A stretch of 58,060 bases of DNA from Pseudomonas sp. CHM02. GTDB lineage: Bacteria; Pseudomonadota; Gammaproteobacteria; Pseudomonadales; Pseudomonadaceae. Below are positions 24,500-32,354 of this stretch, piece after piece. Under the pieces are notes generated by a model. It searched no databases, had not been told where the DNA came from, and worked only from the letters and a program-made list of their open reading frames with translations. How positions within the stretch are numbered: the first letter of the stretch is position 1; every line of letters begins with the position of its first letter. The stretch covers positions 1 through 58,060 of the forward strand of contig NZ_JFCA01000044.1 of NCBI RefSeq assembly GCF_000612585.1, given 5' to 3'. A program made the translations under genes and the position numbers.

Positions 24500-25756
24500 A
24501 TGACAAAAACAACGACATCGCCGTCCTCCAGTTTCTCCAAGCGCATGCTTGCGACACTGGCGTGCGCAGCAGCTACCTTGGGCGCGGCTGGCATACCCGG
24601 CGCACAGGCGGCCGAGACCAAGGCTAAAGATCACTATCTCATTTATCTGAGTGTCAGCTACAGCGGCAACGCCTGGCAGTCAGAAGCCGCGAACGTGGTG
24701 AAAGCCCTAGCGAAAACACCGCCGTACGACAAGTTGATAGAGCTGCGAGAGGTAATCTCGGGCACCGATGTCCAGGCACAGATATCGGCCTATGAAAGCA
24801 TGATCGCTGCAGGCGCCGACGGCGTCATCAGCTTTCCGATCTCGCCCACGGCTTTGAACCGAACGATCAAACGGGGTTGCGCGCAGGGCACGCTGTTCTA
24901 CATGTACGACGCCACCGTCACCGAACCGTGCGCCTACAACGTGAGCTATATCACGGCAGGCTTCGGGGAAAACACCGCCCAGGCATTGGTGAATGAGCTC
25001 AACGGTAAGGGCAAGATTTTTCTGAGTCGCGGTATGTCCGGCAACTCGGTGGACAAACGTCACTATGACGGGGCCATGAGTGTCTTCAAGCGCTACCCGG
25101 ACATCAAGATCGTCGCTGAGTACTACAGCTTCTGGGATGACCGCACCACACAGCAAGAAACCGCAAAAGCATTGGCCGCGCACCCGGACGTCGATGGCAT
25201 CTGGGCTCAGGCCGGCGAGAACGGCGCGCTCAAAGCCCTGCTCGCCGCCAATCACAAACTGATCCCTATCACGGGCGAGAACTCGAACGGTTTCCGCTTG
25301 GGTCTTGCTAACCCTGAATACCAAGCGAACGGGCTACGAGGCGTCTCTTCTGGATCGCCGCCCGCATCCGCAGGTCTGGCGTTCAAGCTGATGATGGAGC
25401 AGTTGCTTGGTAAGCGCGAGATGAAGGAACACAACGTGGAGTACGCCTTGCCCTGGGTGCCTGCTGACAAGGTGAAAGTGTGCGAAGGCGGTGTGGTGAC
25501 ACCCGCGTGCAACACCCTTCCGGCAGGGACAGTTCCGGACTCCTTTGTAACCGAGATTTTTAACCCGGTATTGCTGCCAGAGCTCTCGTTGCAGTCAGCC
25601 ACCGATGGCAAGGCCACGCCGGGCGCCACGATCCAGCCTCTTCCACAAGATGCTGCTCAAGTGGCGGGTAACGAGCCAGGAGTGAACTGTGCCAAATGCG
25701 AGCCGGCACCTGACCTCTACAAACTCACCAAGATTCAGGCGGTCAGCGCGCAGTAG
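24500..25756 (+). CDS. Periplasmic sugar-type substrate-binding protein
   Basis: A 418-residue periplasmic binding protein of the type I (peripla_BP_4) fold that serves ribose-type transporters. A Sec signal peptide covers about residues 1-37 (twin basic start, hydrophobic core, AQA-A cleavage). The two-lobe pattern is visible: ISGTDVQAQISAYESMIAAGADGVISFP in lobe 1 and AALAAHPDVDGIWAQAGENGALKAL plus ITGENSNGFRL at the hinge. It is about 90 residues longer than RbsB. The C-terminal extension carries a cysteine-containing tail (NCAKCEPAPDLY), so its ligand may differ from a simple pentose; a glycoside or polyol is possible. Confidence 0.92.
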   Translation: MTKTTTSPSSSFSKRMLATLACAAATLGAAGIPGAQAAETKAKDHYLIYLSVSYSGNAWQSEAANVVKALAKTPPYDKLIELREVISGTDVQAQISAYESMIAAGADGVISFPISPTALNRTIKRGCAQGTLFYMYDATVTEPCAYNVSYITAGFGENTAQALVNELNGKGKIFLSRGMSGNSVDKRHYDGAMSVFKRYPDIKIVAEYYSFWDDRTTQQETAKALAAHPDVDGIWAQAGENGALKALLAANHKLIPITGENSNGFRLGLANPEYQANGLRGVSSGSPPASAGLAFKLMMEQLLGKREMKEHNVEYALPWVPADKVKVCEGGVVTPACNTLPAGTVPDSFVTEIFNPVLLPELSLQSATDGKATPGATIQPLPQDAAQVAGNEPGVNCAKCEPAPDLYKLTKIQAVSAQ

Positions 25757-25764
25757 GAAGGTTG

Positions 25765-25824
25765 ACCGGGATTGATATCGACCTGTCTGCAGGTCTGTTG
25801 CATTGCTCTGATCGAGATCCCGGT
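25765..25824 (+). promoter_or_regulatory. Intercistronic stem-loop after binding protein gene
   Basis: ACCGGGAT (25765-25772) pairs perfectly with ATCCCGGT (25817-25824), and GACCTG-TCTG-CAGGTC forms an inner hairpin. It starts 8 bases after the stop. No T run follows, so partial termination or mRNA 3'-end protection of the abundant binding-protein transcript is more likely than full termination. Confidence 0.5.
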
Positions 25825-25835
25825 TTCGTTGAAAC

Positions 25836-25865
25836 GTAATGGCGCCAAACAAAAATAAAAGGAGC
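25836..25865 (+). repeat. Repeated translation leader, copy 2
   Basis: Matches 20858-20887 at 29 of 30 positions, including GTAATGGCGCC, the A-rich motif and AGGAGC. The ATG inside (25839) is here in frame with the SDR gene but lacks a ribosome-binding site. Confidence 0.65.
25851..25858 (+). promoter_or_regulatory. Crc/Hfq-type AAnAAnAA motif before SDR
   Basis: AAAAATAA immediately before AAGGAG of the SDR gene at 25872. Confidence 0.5.
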
Positions 25866-25871
25866 TCCACT

Positions 25872-26654
25872 GTGTATTCTGATCTCAAACCCTTCGTAGC
25901 CCCAAGCTTCCGCCTCGACGGCAAAACTGCCCTGATTACAGGTGCAGGCGGTGGTATCGGCGAGGGCATCGCGCTCACATACGCCAATGCCGGAGCTCAT
26001 GTGATTCTCGTCGGTCGTGATCGCGACCCTCTGGATCCTGTCGCCACTTATATCCGCTCGCAAGGCGGTCAAGCCACCGTAGCGGTCTGCGATGTCACTG
26101 ACAGCACTGCTATCCGCGCACTGATCGATGAGCTTCCGGTGCTCGATATCCTAGTTAACAACGCAGGTACCAACTTCCCCGAACCGATGGGCGAAGTTAG
26201 TGATGAGCATCTGGATGGCATGCTCAATCTCAATGTACGAGCTTGCTTCGTCACCGCCCAGGCTGCGGCCAAAAAGATGTTGAGCACGGAGAAGGAAGTC
26301 CCCGGCGTCGTCATCAATATCACTTCCCAGATGGGCCATATCGGCTCACCCAACCGTACGGTCTATTGCATGACCAAACACGCGGTAGAAGGGCTCACCA
26401 AAGCGATGGCAATCGAATTTGCAGACCGCGGACTGCGGGTCAATAGCATCGCTCCCACTTTTGTCGACACGCCCCTGGTACGCAGCATCGTCAATACCCC
26501 GGAGAAGATGCAGTTTCTCGTCTCCAAGATTCCACTGGGCCACATAGCCCAAATCGAAGACATCGTCGGCGCTGCTCTCTATTTGGCAAGTCCGGCAGCC
26601 CGCATGGTCACCGGCGCCAGTTTGAAAGTGGACGGTGGCTGGACGGCCCAGTAA
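25872..26654 (+). CDS. SDR-family oxidoreductase
   Basis: A 260-residue classical SDR: TGAGGGIGEG at the cofactor site, NNAGTN, catalytic Ser in INITSQMG, Y-x-x-x-K in YCMTKHAVEG, and the C-terminal TGASLKVDGGW. It probably oxidises a hydroxyl group of the compound brought in by the ABC transporter. GTG at 25872 is chosen because AAGGAG precedes it by 7 bases and the same leader is used with a GTG start at 20893. The ATG at 25839 would add 11 unusual residues and has no ribosome-binding site. Confidence 0.92.
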   Translation: MYSDLKPFVAPSFRLDGKTALITGAGGGIGEGIALTYANAGAHVILVGRDRDPLDPVATYIRSQGGQATVAVCDVTDSTAIRALIDELPVLDILVNNAGTNFPEPMGEVSDEHLDGMLNLNVRACFVTAQAAAKKMLSTEKEVPGVVINITSQMGHIGSPNRTVYCMTKHAVEGLTKAMAIEFADRGLRVNSIAPTFVDTPLVRSIVNTPEKMQFLVSKIPLGHIAQIEDIVGAALYLASPAARMVTGASLKVDGGWTAQ

Positions 26655-26690
26655 GCACACATCAACGATTTCTAATCGCGAGGTACTGCA

Positions 26691-27680
26691 ATGACCAGTT
26701 CAACAGGCGCATTGATTGTCGAGAAAACCGGCGGCCCTGAAGTGCTGCAGTGGAAGGAAATTGAGCTTCCAGAAGTGGGTGATTCGGAAGTACAGATTCG
26801 CCAGGAAGCGATCGGGGTCGATTTCATTGACACCCAGTTGCGCTCTGGGCTCCTCCTGCTTCCAAAGCTGCCAAGCGGGATTGGCTTCGCCGCTGCAGGT
26901 GTGATTGAAAAGGTCGGCAAGTCGGTCAAAGGTCTGGCCGAAGGGGACAAGGTTGTTTACCACTTCCTGACGCCTGGTGCCTACGCTGAGCGACGCAATG
27001 TTCCGGCCGAACGCGTATTCAAACTGCCCGACCAAAACCTGGACTTGGCAACCGCCGCCGGCGCGCTGTTTCGTGGACTTACGGCCTGGTATCTCGCCAC
27101 GCGCTTGAAAGACATCAAGGCCGGTGACTGGGTGCTGGTACACGCAGCAGCGGGTGGGGTCGGTCTGATTTTGACTCAGTGGCTTTCTCATCTTGGGGCC
27201 AATGTTATCGGCACCTGCGTGGGTGACGACAAGGCCAAGATCCTAAGAGAATACGGCTGCGCGCATCCCATCAATATCGAAAAGCTCGACTTCTTCGAAG
27301 AAACTAAACGATTGACTGATGGCAAGGGCGTCAGCGTCGTCTACGAGTCCATCGGCAAAGACACCTTCGAAAAATCCCTCGATTGTGTTCAACGATTCGG
27401 TCTAGTGGCGTCTTTCGGCTGGGCATCCGGCGACGTGCCCCCCGTGGATCTGGCCTACCTACGCAACAAGGGTTCGTTGTTCATCACCCGACCCACCATC
27501 TCGCATTACGTGGCAGAGGCTGCTGACTTCCAGCGTGGCGCAGCAGAGCTGTTCGATCTGGTGAAGACAGGTGCTTTACGCATTCGCATTGACAACGCCT
27601 ATCCGTTGAAAGAAGCGGCTACTGCGCACCAAGACCTGGCGTCCCGTAAGACCAGCGGGTCGGTGATTCTGACCGTGTGA
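26691..27680 (+). CDS. Quinone oxidoreductase-like MDR protein (QorA type)
   Basis: A 329-residue zinc-free medium-chain reductase. It has an N-terminal GroES-like domain (VEKTGGPEVLQWKEIELPE, ... GFAAAGVIEKVGKSV) and a Rossmann domain with VHAAAGGVGLILTQWLSHLGANVIG around residue 145-170. The family reduces quinones or alpha,beta-unsaturated carbonyls with NADPH. It lies 36 bases after the SDR in the same direction, with GAGG before its ATG. In a pathway with unsaturated C5 intermediates, enone reduction is plausible; the substrate is not determined. Confidence 0.92.
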   Translation: MTSSTGALIVEKTGGPEVLQWKEIELPEVGDSEVQIRQEAIGVDFIDTQLRSGLLLLPKLPSGIGFAAAGVIEKVGKSVKGLAEGDKVVYHFLTPGAYAERRNVPAERVFKLPDQNLDLATAAGALFRGLTAWYLATRLKDIKAGDWVLVHAAAGGVGLILTQWLSHLGANVIGTCVGDDKAKILREYGCAHPINIEKLDFFEETKRLTDGKGVSVVYESIGKDTFEKSLDCVQRFGLVASFGWASGDVPPVDLAYLRNKGSLFITRPTISHYVAEAADFQRGAAELFDLVKTGALRIRIDNAYPLKEAATAHQDLASRKTSGSVILTV

Positions 27681-27700
27681 CCGCGACGTTTTCTCCACAA

Positions 27701-27708
27701 AACAAGAA
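27701..27708 (+). promoter_or_regulatory. Crc/Hfq-type AAnAAnAA motif
   Basis: AACAAGAA followed by CAAGGGAG, the ribosome-binding site of the chimeric SDR relic at 27723. Confidence 0.4.
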
Positions 27709-27722
27709 CAAGGGAGAACACC

Positions 27723-27965
27723 ATGTTACTTAAAGGCAAGACCGCCATCGTTACCGGTAGCGCCTCGCTGAGAGGCATCGGCTGGGCAACTGCCAAGTGT
27801 TTCGTCGAAAACGGCGCGCGTGTCGCACTTCTAGACCTTGATCAAAGCGCGACCGACGCAGCGGCTGCTGAGCTTGGGAACGGCCACATATCCATACACG
27901 GCCCGGCCAGTAAGCTTCGCAGTGATCCAGCAGTACGCGCAGCCTACCTCGGCTCGGCCCATTAA
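27723..27965 (+). pseudogene. Chimeric relic: SDR N-terminus joined to LivF/LivG-type ATPase C-terminus
   Basis: The first 50 residues are a typical SDR start (KTAIVTGSASLRGIGWATAK, then VALLDLDQS). From about residue 51 the sequence changes to NGHISIHGPASKLRSDP followed by AVRAAYLG, which is the recognisable last 25 residues of branched-chain amino acid ABC transporter ATPases. A deletion therefore fused the two genes in frame and removed everything between. The product lacks the SDR catalytic Tyr/Lys and is unlikely to act. It shows that an ancestral version of this locus also encoded a LivFGHMK-type importer. Confidence 0.75.
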
Positions 27966-27971
27966 TTTCAC

Positions 27972-27979
27972 AACAACAA
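27972..27979 (+). promoter_or_regulatory. Crc/Hfq-type AAnAAnAA motif before DUF1330
   Basis: AACAACAA directly before AAGG of the DUF1330 gene. Confidence 0.45.
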
Positions 27980-27990
27980 AAGGTGCAATC

Positions 27991-28293
27991 ATGCAAAAGA
28001 AAGGATTTATCTACGCCGAGCTGGTCGTTACCGATCCAGAATATTTTTACAATGAGTACATGACACGGGTTGGCCCCGTGCTGGAAAAATGGGGCGCAGT
28101 GTTCGCGATTGCTGGCGGTGAGCCTGAGGTGCTCGAGGGCGATCGCAGTGTCGAGCGCGTAGTGCTGGTTGAGTTCGAGAGCCCTGAGAAAGCCCGAGAG
28201 TTCTACCACTCTCAGGATTACCAGGACGTGATCGGCTATCGTACCCGCTCGGCAAAAACTGATCTGTATTTGCTCGAAGGTACCGCGTCGTAA
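27991..28293 (+). CDS. DUF1330 protein
   Basis: A 100-residue single-domain protein of the DUF1330 family, a dimeric ferredoxin-like alpha+beta fold. Visible family parts: YAELVVTDPEYFYNEYMTRVGPVLEKWGA, VVLVEFESPEKAREFYHSQDYQDVIGYRTRSAKTDLYLLEG. Its reaction is unknown; relatives occur in catabolic operons and may act as small isomerases or lyases. It is the last gene before a strong terminator. The 3' tip of a second copy survives at 3401-3430. Confidence 0.88.
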   Translation: MQKKGFIYAELVVTDPEYFYNEYMTRVGPVLEKWGAVFAIAGGEPEVLEGDRSVERVVLVEFESPEKAREFYHSQDYQDVIGYRTRSAKTDLYLLEGTAS

Positions 28294-28302
28294 ATGTAGA
28301 AG

Positions 28303-28338
28303 GGTGCCCACTCTCGTAAATTAGGGAGAGCGGGCACC
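28303..28338 (+). terminator. Strong hairpin terminator ending the ABC/SDR operon
   Basis: Thirteen-base stem with one mismatch (GGTGCCCACTCTC / GAGAGCGGGCACC), 10 bases after the DUF1330 stop. The layout mirrors the relic plus hairpin at 3401-3474. Confidence 0.75.
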
Positions 28339-28550
28339 TGTCTTGCGGTAAGGCCGATTAGTACTCCTGCAATAACAGACTGTATCCCCACCGCTCCTTT
28401 TACTGCCTACCCCACAAAGTTATCTTGGCCCATTGGCTTCCAGTTTGGGGGGCATGGCGTGGGCGAGATATCTAATTTCCCAGCCCTTATTTAATGTCTG
28501 CCCGTTCAACCTCAAGCGATCGGGCGGCACATCAACATGAGGAAGAGACG

Positions 28551-30194
28551 ATGGCAAAGGCTTCAGACGTAGTGGTGCAGTGCCTTGAGAATGAAGGCGT
28601 GAAGTACATCTTTGGTATTCCAGGTGAAGAAAACCTCGATCTCCTGGAATCCTTGAGGAAATCAGATATTCAGCTTGTGCTGACTCGTCACGAACAGTCG
28701 GCCGGCTTCATGGCCGCCACTTACGGCCGTCTCACCGGCAAGACTGGGGTCAGCCTGTCGACGCTTGGCCCCGGCGCTACCAACCTTGTCACGGCCGGGG
28801 CATATGCCTATCTGGGCGGCATGCCCATGCTCATGATCACGGGCCAAAAACCTATCAAGAAGTCCAAGCAAGGTCGTTTCCAGATCTTGGACGTAGTTGG
28901 CATGATGCAGCCAGTGACTAAGTACACCCACCAACTGGCGTCGGCCGACAACATCCCCTCGCGTGTGCGTGAAGCTTTCCGCCTGGCAGAGGAAGAGAAA
29001 CCCGGGGCAGTTCACCTCGAGTTGCCTGAGGACATCGCAGATGAACACACTGACAGCACACCACTGCCACCCAGCCTGAGCCGTCGCCCCTTGGCCGAGC
29101 ACAAATCGATCTGTGCGGCCGTAGAGAAGCTTCGCAACGCGCGCAGCCCCATCTTGGTGATCGGTGCCGGTGCAAATCGGAAGATGACCGCCAAAGTCCT
29201 CAAACAGCTCATCGACAAGACAGGCATTCCGTTTGTAACCACGCAAATGGGCAAAGGCGTGGTTGACGAACGTCACCCGCGGTTCCTGGGCAACGCGGCG
29301 CTTTCCGCCGGTGACTTCGTGCATCGTGCAGTCGAGGCAGCGGATTTGATCGTGAACATCGGGCATGACGTTATCGAGAAGCCACCGTTTTTCATGGTTC
29401 GTGGCGGGACAGAAGTCATTCACGTCAACTTCCGGTCTGCCGAAGTCGATCCGGTCTACTTCCCTCAAATCGAGGTGGTGGGCGATATCGCCAACGCGGT
29501 ATGGCAGATCAGCGAAGCCCTTGAAGACACTTCGCACTGGGCGTTTTCCCGCCTGCTCGAGATTCGGGAGGCCAATGAAGCCCAGATCGTAGAGGGCTCG
29601 GATGACAGCCGTTTCCCCATCTACCCTCAACGCATGGTGGCCGATGTAAGACGCGCGCTGCCATCAGAAGGAATCGTGGCTCTGGATAATGGCGTCTACA
29701 AGCTTTGGTTTGCGCGCAACTACAAAGCCCACATGCCCAATACCGTGCTGCTCGACAATGCCTTGGCGACCATGGGTGCAGGCTTGCCCTCGGCGATGGC
29801 AGCTCACTTGGTCTACCCCGACAGGCCGGTCGTAGCGGTGTGCGGTGACGGCGGTTTTATGATGAACAGCCAGGAGCTCGAGACTGCAGTCCGCCTCAAG
29901 ATGAACCTCACTGTGATCATCCTGCGCGACGATGCTTACGGGATGATTCGATGGAAACAGTCGAACATGGGCTTCACCGATTTCGGTCTGGACTATGGCA
30001 ACCCGGATTTTGTCCTGTATGCCAAAGCGTATGGCGCCCAGGGTCACCGGGTGGAGAGTGCAGAAGGCTTCCTTCCGTTACTGCGGGAATGCATGGGGAC
30101 GCCGGGCGTTCACGTGATCGACTGCCCAGTCGATTACTCAGAAAACGACACCATCCTCAATCACGACCTCAAGCGGCGCGCAGCGCTGGTCTGA
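28551..30194 (+). CDS. Thiamine-diphosphate enzyme, acetolactate-synthase-like
   Basis: A 547-residue ThDP-dependent enzyme. The catalytic Glu48 is in LTRHEQSAGFMAA, the middle domain follows (LRNARSPILVIGAGANR), and the ThDP-magnesium motif starts with GDGGFMMNSQE near residue 432. It looks like the acetolactate synthase large subunit family, but the same fold includes 2-oxoacid decarboxylases and carboligases. No small subunit gene is nearby, which argues against valine synthesis. The neighbour at 30271 is a semialdehyde dehydrogenase, so decarboxylation of a 2-oxo acid to an aldehyde that is then oxidised is attractive. ATG at 28551 has GAGGAAGAG upstream; the frame from 28494 would add an unconserved extension. 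Confidence 0.88.
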   Translation: MAKASDVVVQCLENEGVKYIFGIPGEENLDLLESLRKSDIQLVLTRHEQSAGFMAATYGRLTGKTGVSLSTLGPGATNLVTAGAYAYLGGMPMLMITGQKPIKKSKQGRFQILDVVGMMQPVTKYTHQLASADNIPSRVREAFRLAEEEKPGAVHLELPEDIADEHTDSTPLPPSLSRRPLAEHKSICAAVEKLRNARSPILVIGAGANRKMTAKVLKQLIDKTGIPFVTTQMGKGVVDERHPRFLGNAALSAGDFVHRAVEAADLIVNIGHDVIEKPPFFMVRGGTEVIHVNFRSAEVDPVYFPQIEVVGDIANAVWQISEALEDTSHWAFSRLLEIREANEAQIVEGSDDSRFPIYPQRMVADVRRALPSEGIVALDNGVYKLWFARNYKAHMPNTVLLDNALATMGAGLPSAMAAHLVYPDRPVVAVCGDGGFMMNSQELETAVRLKMNLTVIILRDDAYGMIRWKQSNMGFTDFGLDYGNPDFVLYAKAYGAQGHRVESAEGFLPLLRECMGTPGVHVIDCPVDYSENDTILNHDLKRRAALV

Positions 30195-30270
30195 TACTGC
30201 CTCATTACAAACTCGACGCTGGGCTCACGTGCCTGGCGTTTGCTCGCGTCTCATATCGAAGGAGTTCGAA

Positions 30271-31719
30271 ATGCAGCTTAAAGACACAAGCCTGCTCCGC
30301 CAACAAGCGTACATTGATGGCGTCTGGGCGGATGCCGACAGCGGTCAGACCCTCAAAGTCAACAATCCCGCCACCAACGAAATCCTCGGCACCGTGCCAA
30401 AGATGGGCGGGGCCGAAACCCGTCGTGCTATTGAGGCCGCGGACAGAGCCCTGCCGGTTTGGCGCGCGCTGACCGCCAAAGAGCGTTCGGCCAAGCTGCG
30501 CCGCTGGTATGAGTTGATGCTCGAGAACCAGGAAGACCTTGGCCGCTTGATGACGCTCGAACAAGGCAAGCCATTGGCCGAAGCCAAGGGCGAGATCGCC
30601 TACGCCGCCTCGTTCATCGAGTGGTTCGCCGAAGAAGCCAAGCGCATTTATGGGGACACCATTCCGGGCCACCAGCCAGACAAACGTCTGATCGTGATCA
30701 AGCAACCGATCGGCGTGACCGCGGCTATCACCCCGTGGAATTTCCCTGCCGCGATGATCACGCGCAAGGCCGGGCCAGCGCTGGCAGCCGGTTGCACCAT
30801 GGTGCTCAAGCCCGCTTCGCAAACCCCTTACTCGGCGCTGGCGCTGGCTGAGCTAGCCGAGCGTGCCGGCATCCCGAAAGGCGTATTCAGCGTGATCACC
30901 GGCAGCGCCGGCGAGGTGGGCAGTGAGCTCACCAGCAACCCTATCGTGCGCAAGCTGTCGTTCACCGGTTCGACCGAAATCGGCCGCCAGTTGATGGCTG
31001 AATGCGCCCAAGACATCAAGAAGGTTTCGCTGGAGCTGGGCGGCAATGCGCCCTTCATCGTGTTTGAAGACGCCGATCTCGACAAAGCCGTCGAAGGCGC
31101 GATCATTTCCAAGTACCGAAACAACGGGCAAACCTGTGTATGCGCTAACCGTATCTACGTACAGGATGCCGTGTACGACGCCTTCGCCGAGAAGCTCAAA
31201 ACCGCGGTGGAGCAACTCAAAATCGGAAACGGCATGGAAGAGGGCGTGACCACCGGCCCTCTGATCGACGAAAAAGCCGTGACCAAGGTCAGGGAACATA
31301 TCGAAGACGCATTGGCCAAGGGCGCGACCGTGCTTTCTGGCGGAAAGGCTCACGCGTTGGGCGGCACCTTCTTCGAGCCCACCATACTCACCAACGTGCC
31401 CAAGGATGCGCTGGTGTCCAAAGACGAAACCTTCGGCCCCTTAGCGCCGCTGTTTCGCTTCAAAGATGAAGCCGAAGTCATCGCCATGGCCAACGACACC
31501 GAATTCGGACTGGCTTCCTACTTCTATGCGCGCGATCTCTCCCGGGTGTTCCGGGTGGCCGAGGCCCTGGAGTACGGCATGGTCGGTATCAACACCGGCC
31601 TGATTTCTAACGAGGTGGCGCCGTTTGGCGGGATGAAGGCGTCGGGTCTAGGCCGCGAAGGCTCGAAGTACGGGATTGAGGACTATCTGGAAATTAAGTA
31701 CTTGTGCCTCAGTATTTGA
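30271..31719 (+). CDS. gabD: NAD(P)-dependent succinate-semialdehyde dehydrogenase-like
   Basis: A 482-residue aldehyde dehydrogenase equal in length to Escherichia coli GabD, with the same catalytic spacing: ITPWNFP, KPASQTPYSA, general base Glu255 in SLELGGNAP and nucleophile Cys289 in NNGQTCVCANR. GabD oxidises succinic semialdehyde to succinate. ATG at 30271 follows AAGGAG; the longer start at 30229 adds an unconserved extension. It lies 76 bases after the ThDP enzyme and ends in a perfect terminator, so the two form a unit. A different C4/C5 semialdehyde is possible here. Confidence 0.92.
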   Translation: MQLKDTSLLRQQAYIDGVWADADSGQTLKVNNPATNEILGTVPKMGGAETRRAIEAADRALPVWRALTAKERSAKLRRWYELMLENQEDLGRLMTLEQGKPLAEAKGEIAYAASFIEWFAEEAKRIYGDTIPGHQPDKRLIVIKQPIGVTAAITPWNFPAAMITRKAGPALAAGCTMVLKPASQTPYSALALAELAERAGIPKGVFSVITGSAGEVGSELTSNPIVRKLSFTGSTEIGRQLMAECAQDIKKVSLELGGNAPFIVFEDADLDKAVEGAIISKYRNNGQTCVCANRIYVQDAVYDAFAEKLKTAVEQLKIGNGMEEGVTTGPLIDEKAVTKVREHIEDALAKGATVLSGGKAHALGGTFFEPTILTNVPKDALVSKDETFGPLAPLFRFKDEAEVIAMANDTEFGLASYFYARDLSRVFRVAEALEYGMVGINTGLISNEVAPFGGMKASGLGREGSKYGIEDYLEIKYLCLSI

Positions 31720-31723
31720 TAAC

Positions 31724-31754
31724 AAAAAAGCCCAGCTACTAGCTGGGCTTTTTT
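31724..31754 (+). terminator. Perfect intrinsic terminator
   Basis: Fourteen-base perfect stem AAAAAAGCCCAGCT / AGCTGGGCTTTTTT with a three-base loop, 4 bases after the gabD-like stop. It works in both directions and also ends the leftward NTF2-like pseudogene transcript. Confidence 0.92.
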
Positions 31755-31850
31755 CTTACAGGCCTCGATCATGGGATATAAAGGGCTTGAAGCGTTCTTT
31801 TACCACTACGGAAGACCTGACTAGGGATCACACAGAATCCATTGAGGATT

Positions 31851-32354
31851 CTATTTGAGGAAAGGTGGGTTCTCGACCGTAGGGTAGGTATTGGTATAGA
31901 GGAATTGATGGCGACGATTTTTGATTCTCCAGCCTTCGGGAGTCCGAACCCATTCGTCATACCAATAACCAGCGTCGTGCAGATTCGCCTTTCCGTCTTT
32001 GGTGATATGGCTGTGCAAGTGCAGGGCTACCGACTTTGCAGTATCACCTGTGATGGTCACGGTGCCGTGGCCCTCAATGTGCTGCCACGCCTTGAAAGGT
32101 ACCTCTAGACCGCCACCCTTAAGGCCAGGGCCTCGCATCAGCTCGGCGTATTCCTGAAGGCTCATGACCTTCGGTACACCCAGATCGGTTACGTCAATTT
32201 GCGCGTCGGGTGTGAACAGCTGTCCCCACTGCTCAAGGATATTCTTGTTCTCTGCACCGGACTGGTGTCAATCCTGGCCCAATCCATACAGGGCAATTTT
32301 GTCTTGGATCTCAACGCGATCGAGCAGATAACGCACATCAGATTCTATAGACAT
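31851..32354 (-). pseudogene. SnoaL/NTF2-like protein with in-frame stop
   Basis: The frame opens at ATG 32354 behind GAGGAA and reads MSIESDVRYLLDRVEIQDKI before ALYGLGQD, then hits TGA at 32270-32268 (codon 29) and continues in the same frame for 138 codons through a normal NTF2-like fold (EQWGQLFTPDAQIDVTDLG ... GHGTVTITGDTAKSVALH, DAGYWYDEWVRTPEGWRI). A single nonsense change, probably from TGG or CGA, explains it. An ATG at 32165 could restart a fragment but would lack the first two helices. Family members are small cyclases, dehydratases or isomerases. The gene is convergent with gabD and shares its terminator. Confidence 0.82.

Noticed and set aside
28662..29630. 322-codon minus-strand frame
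   Set aside because: Shadow of the ThDP enzyme gene; translation shows no domain.
32268..32270. TGA read as selenocysteine
   Set aside because: No SECIS-like hairpin was seen directly behind it, and NTF2-like proteins of this kind are not selenoproteins; a nonsense mutation is simpler.
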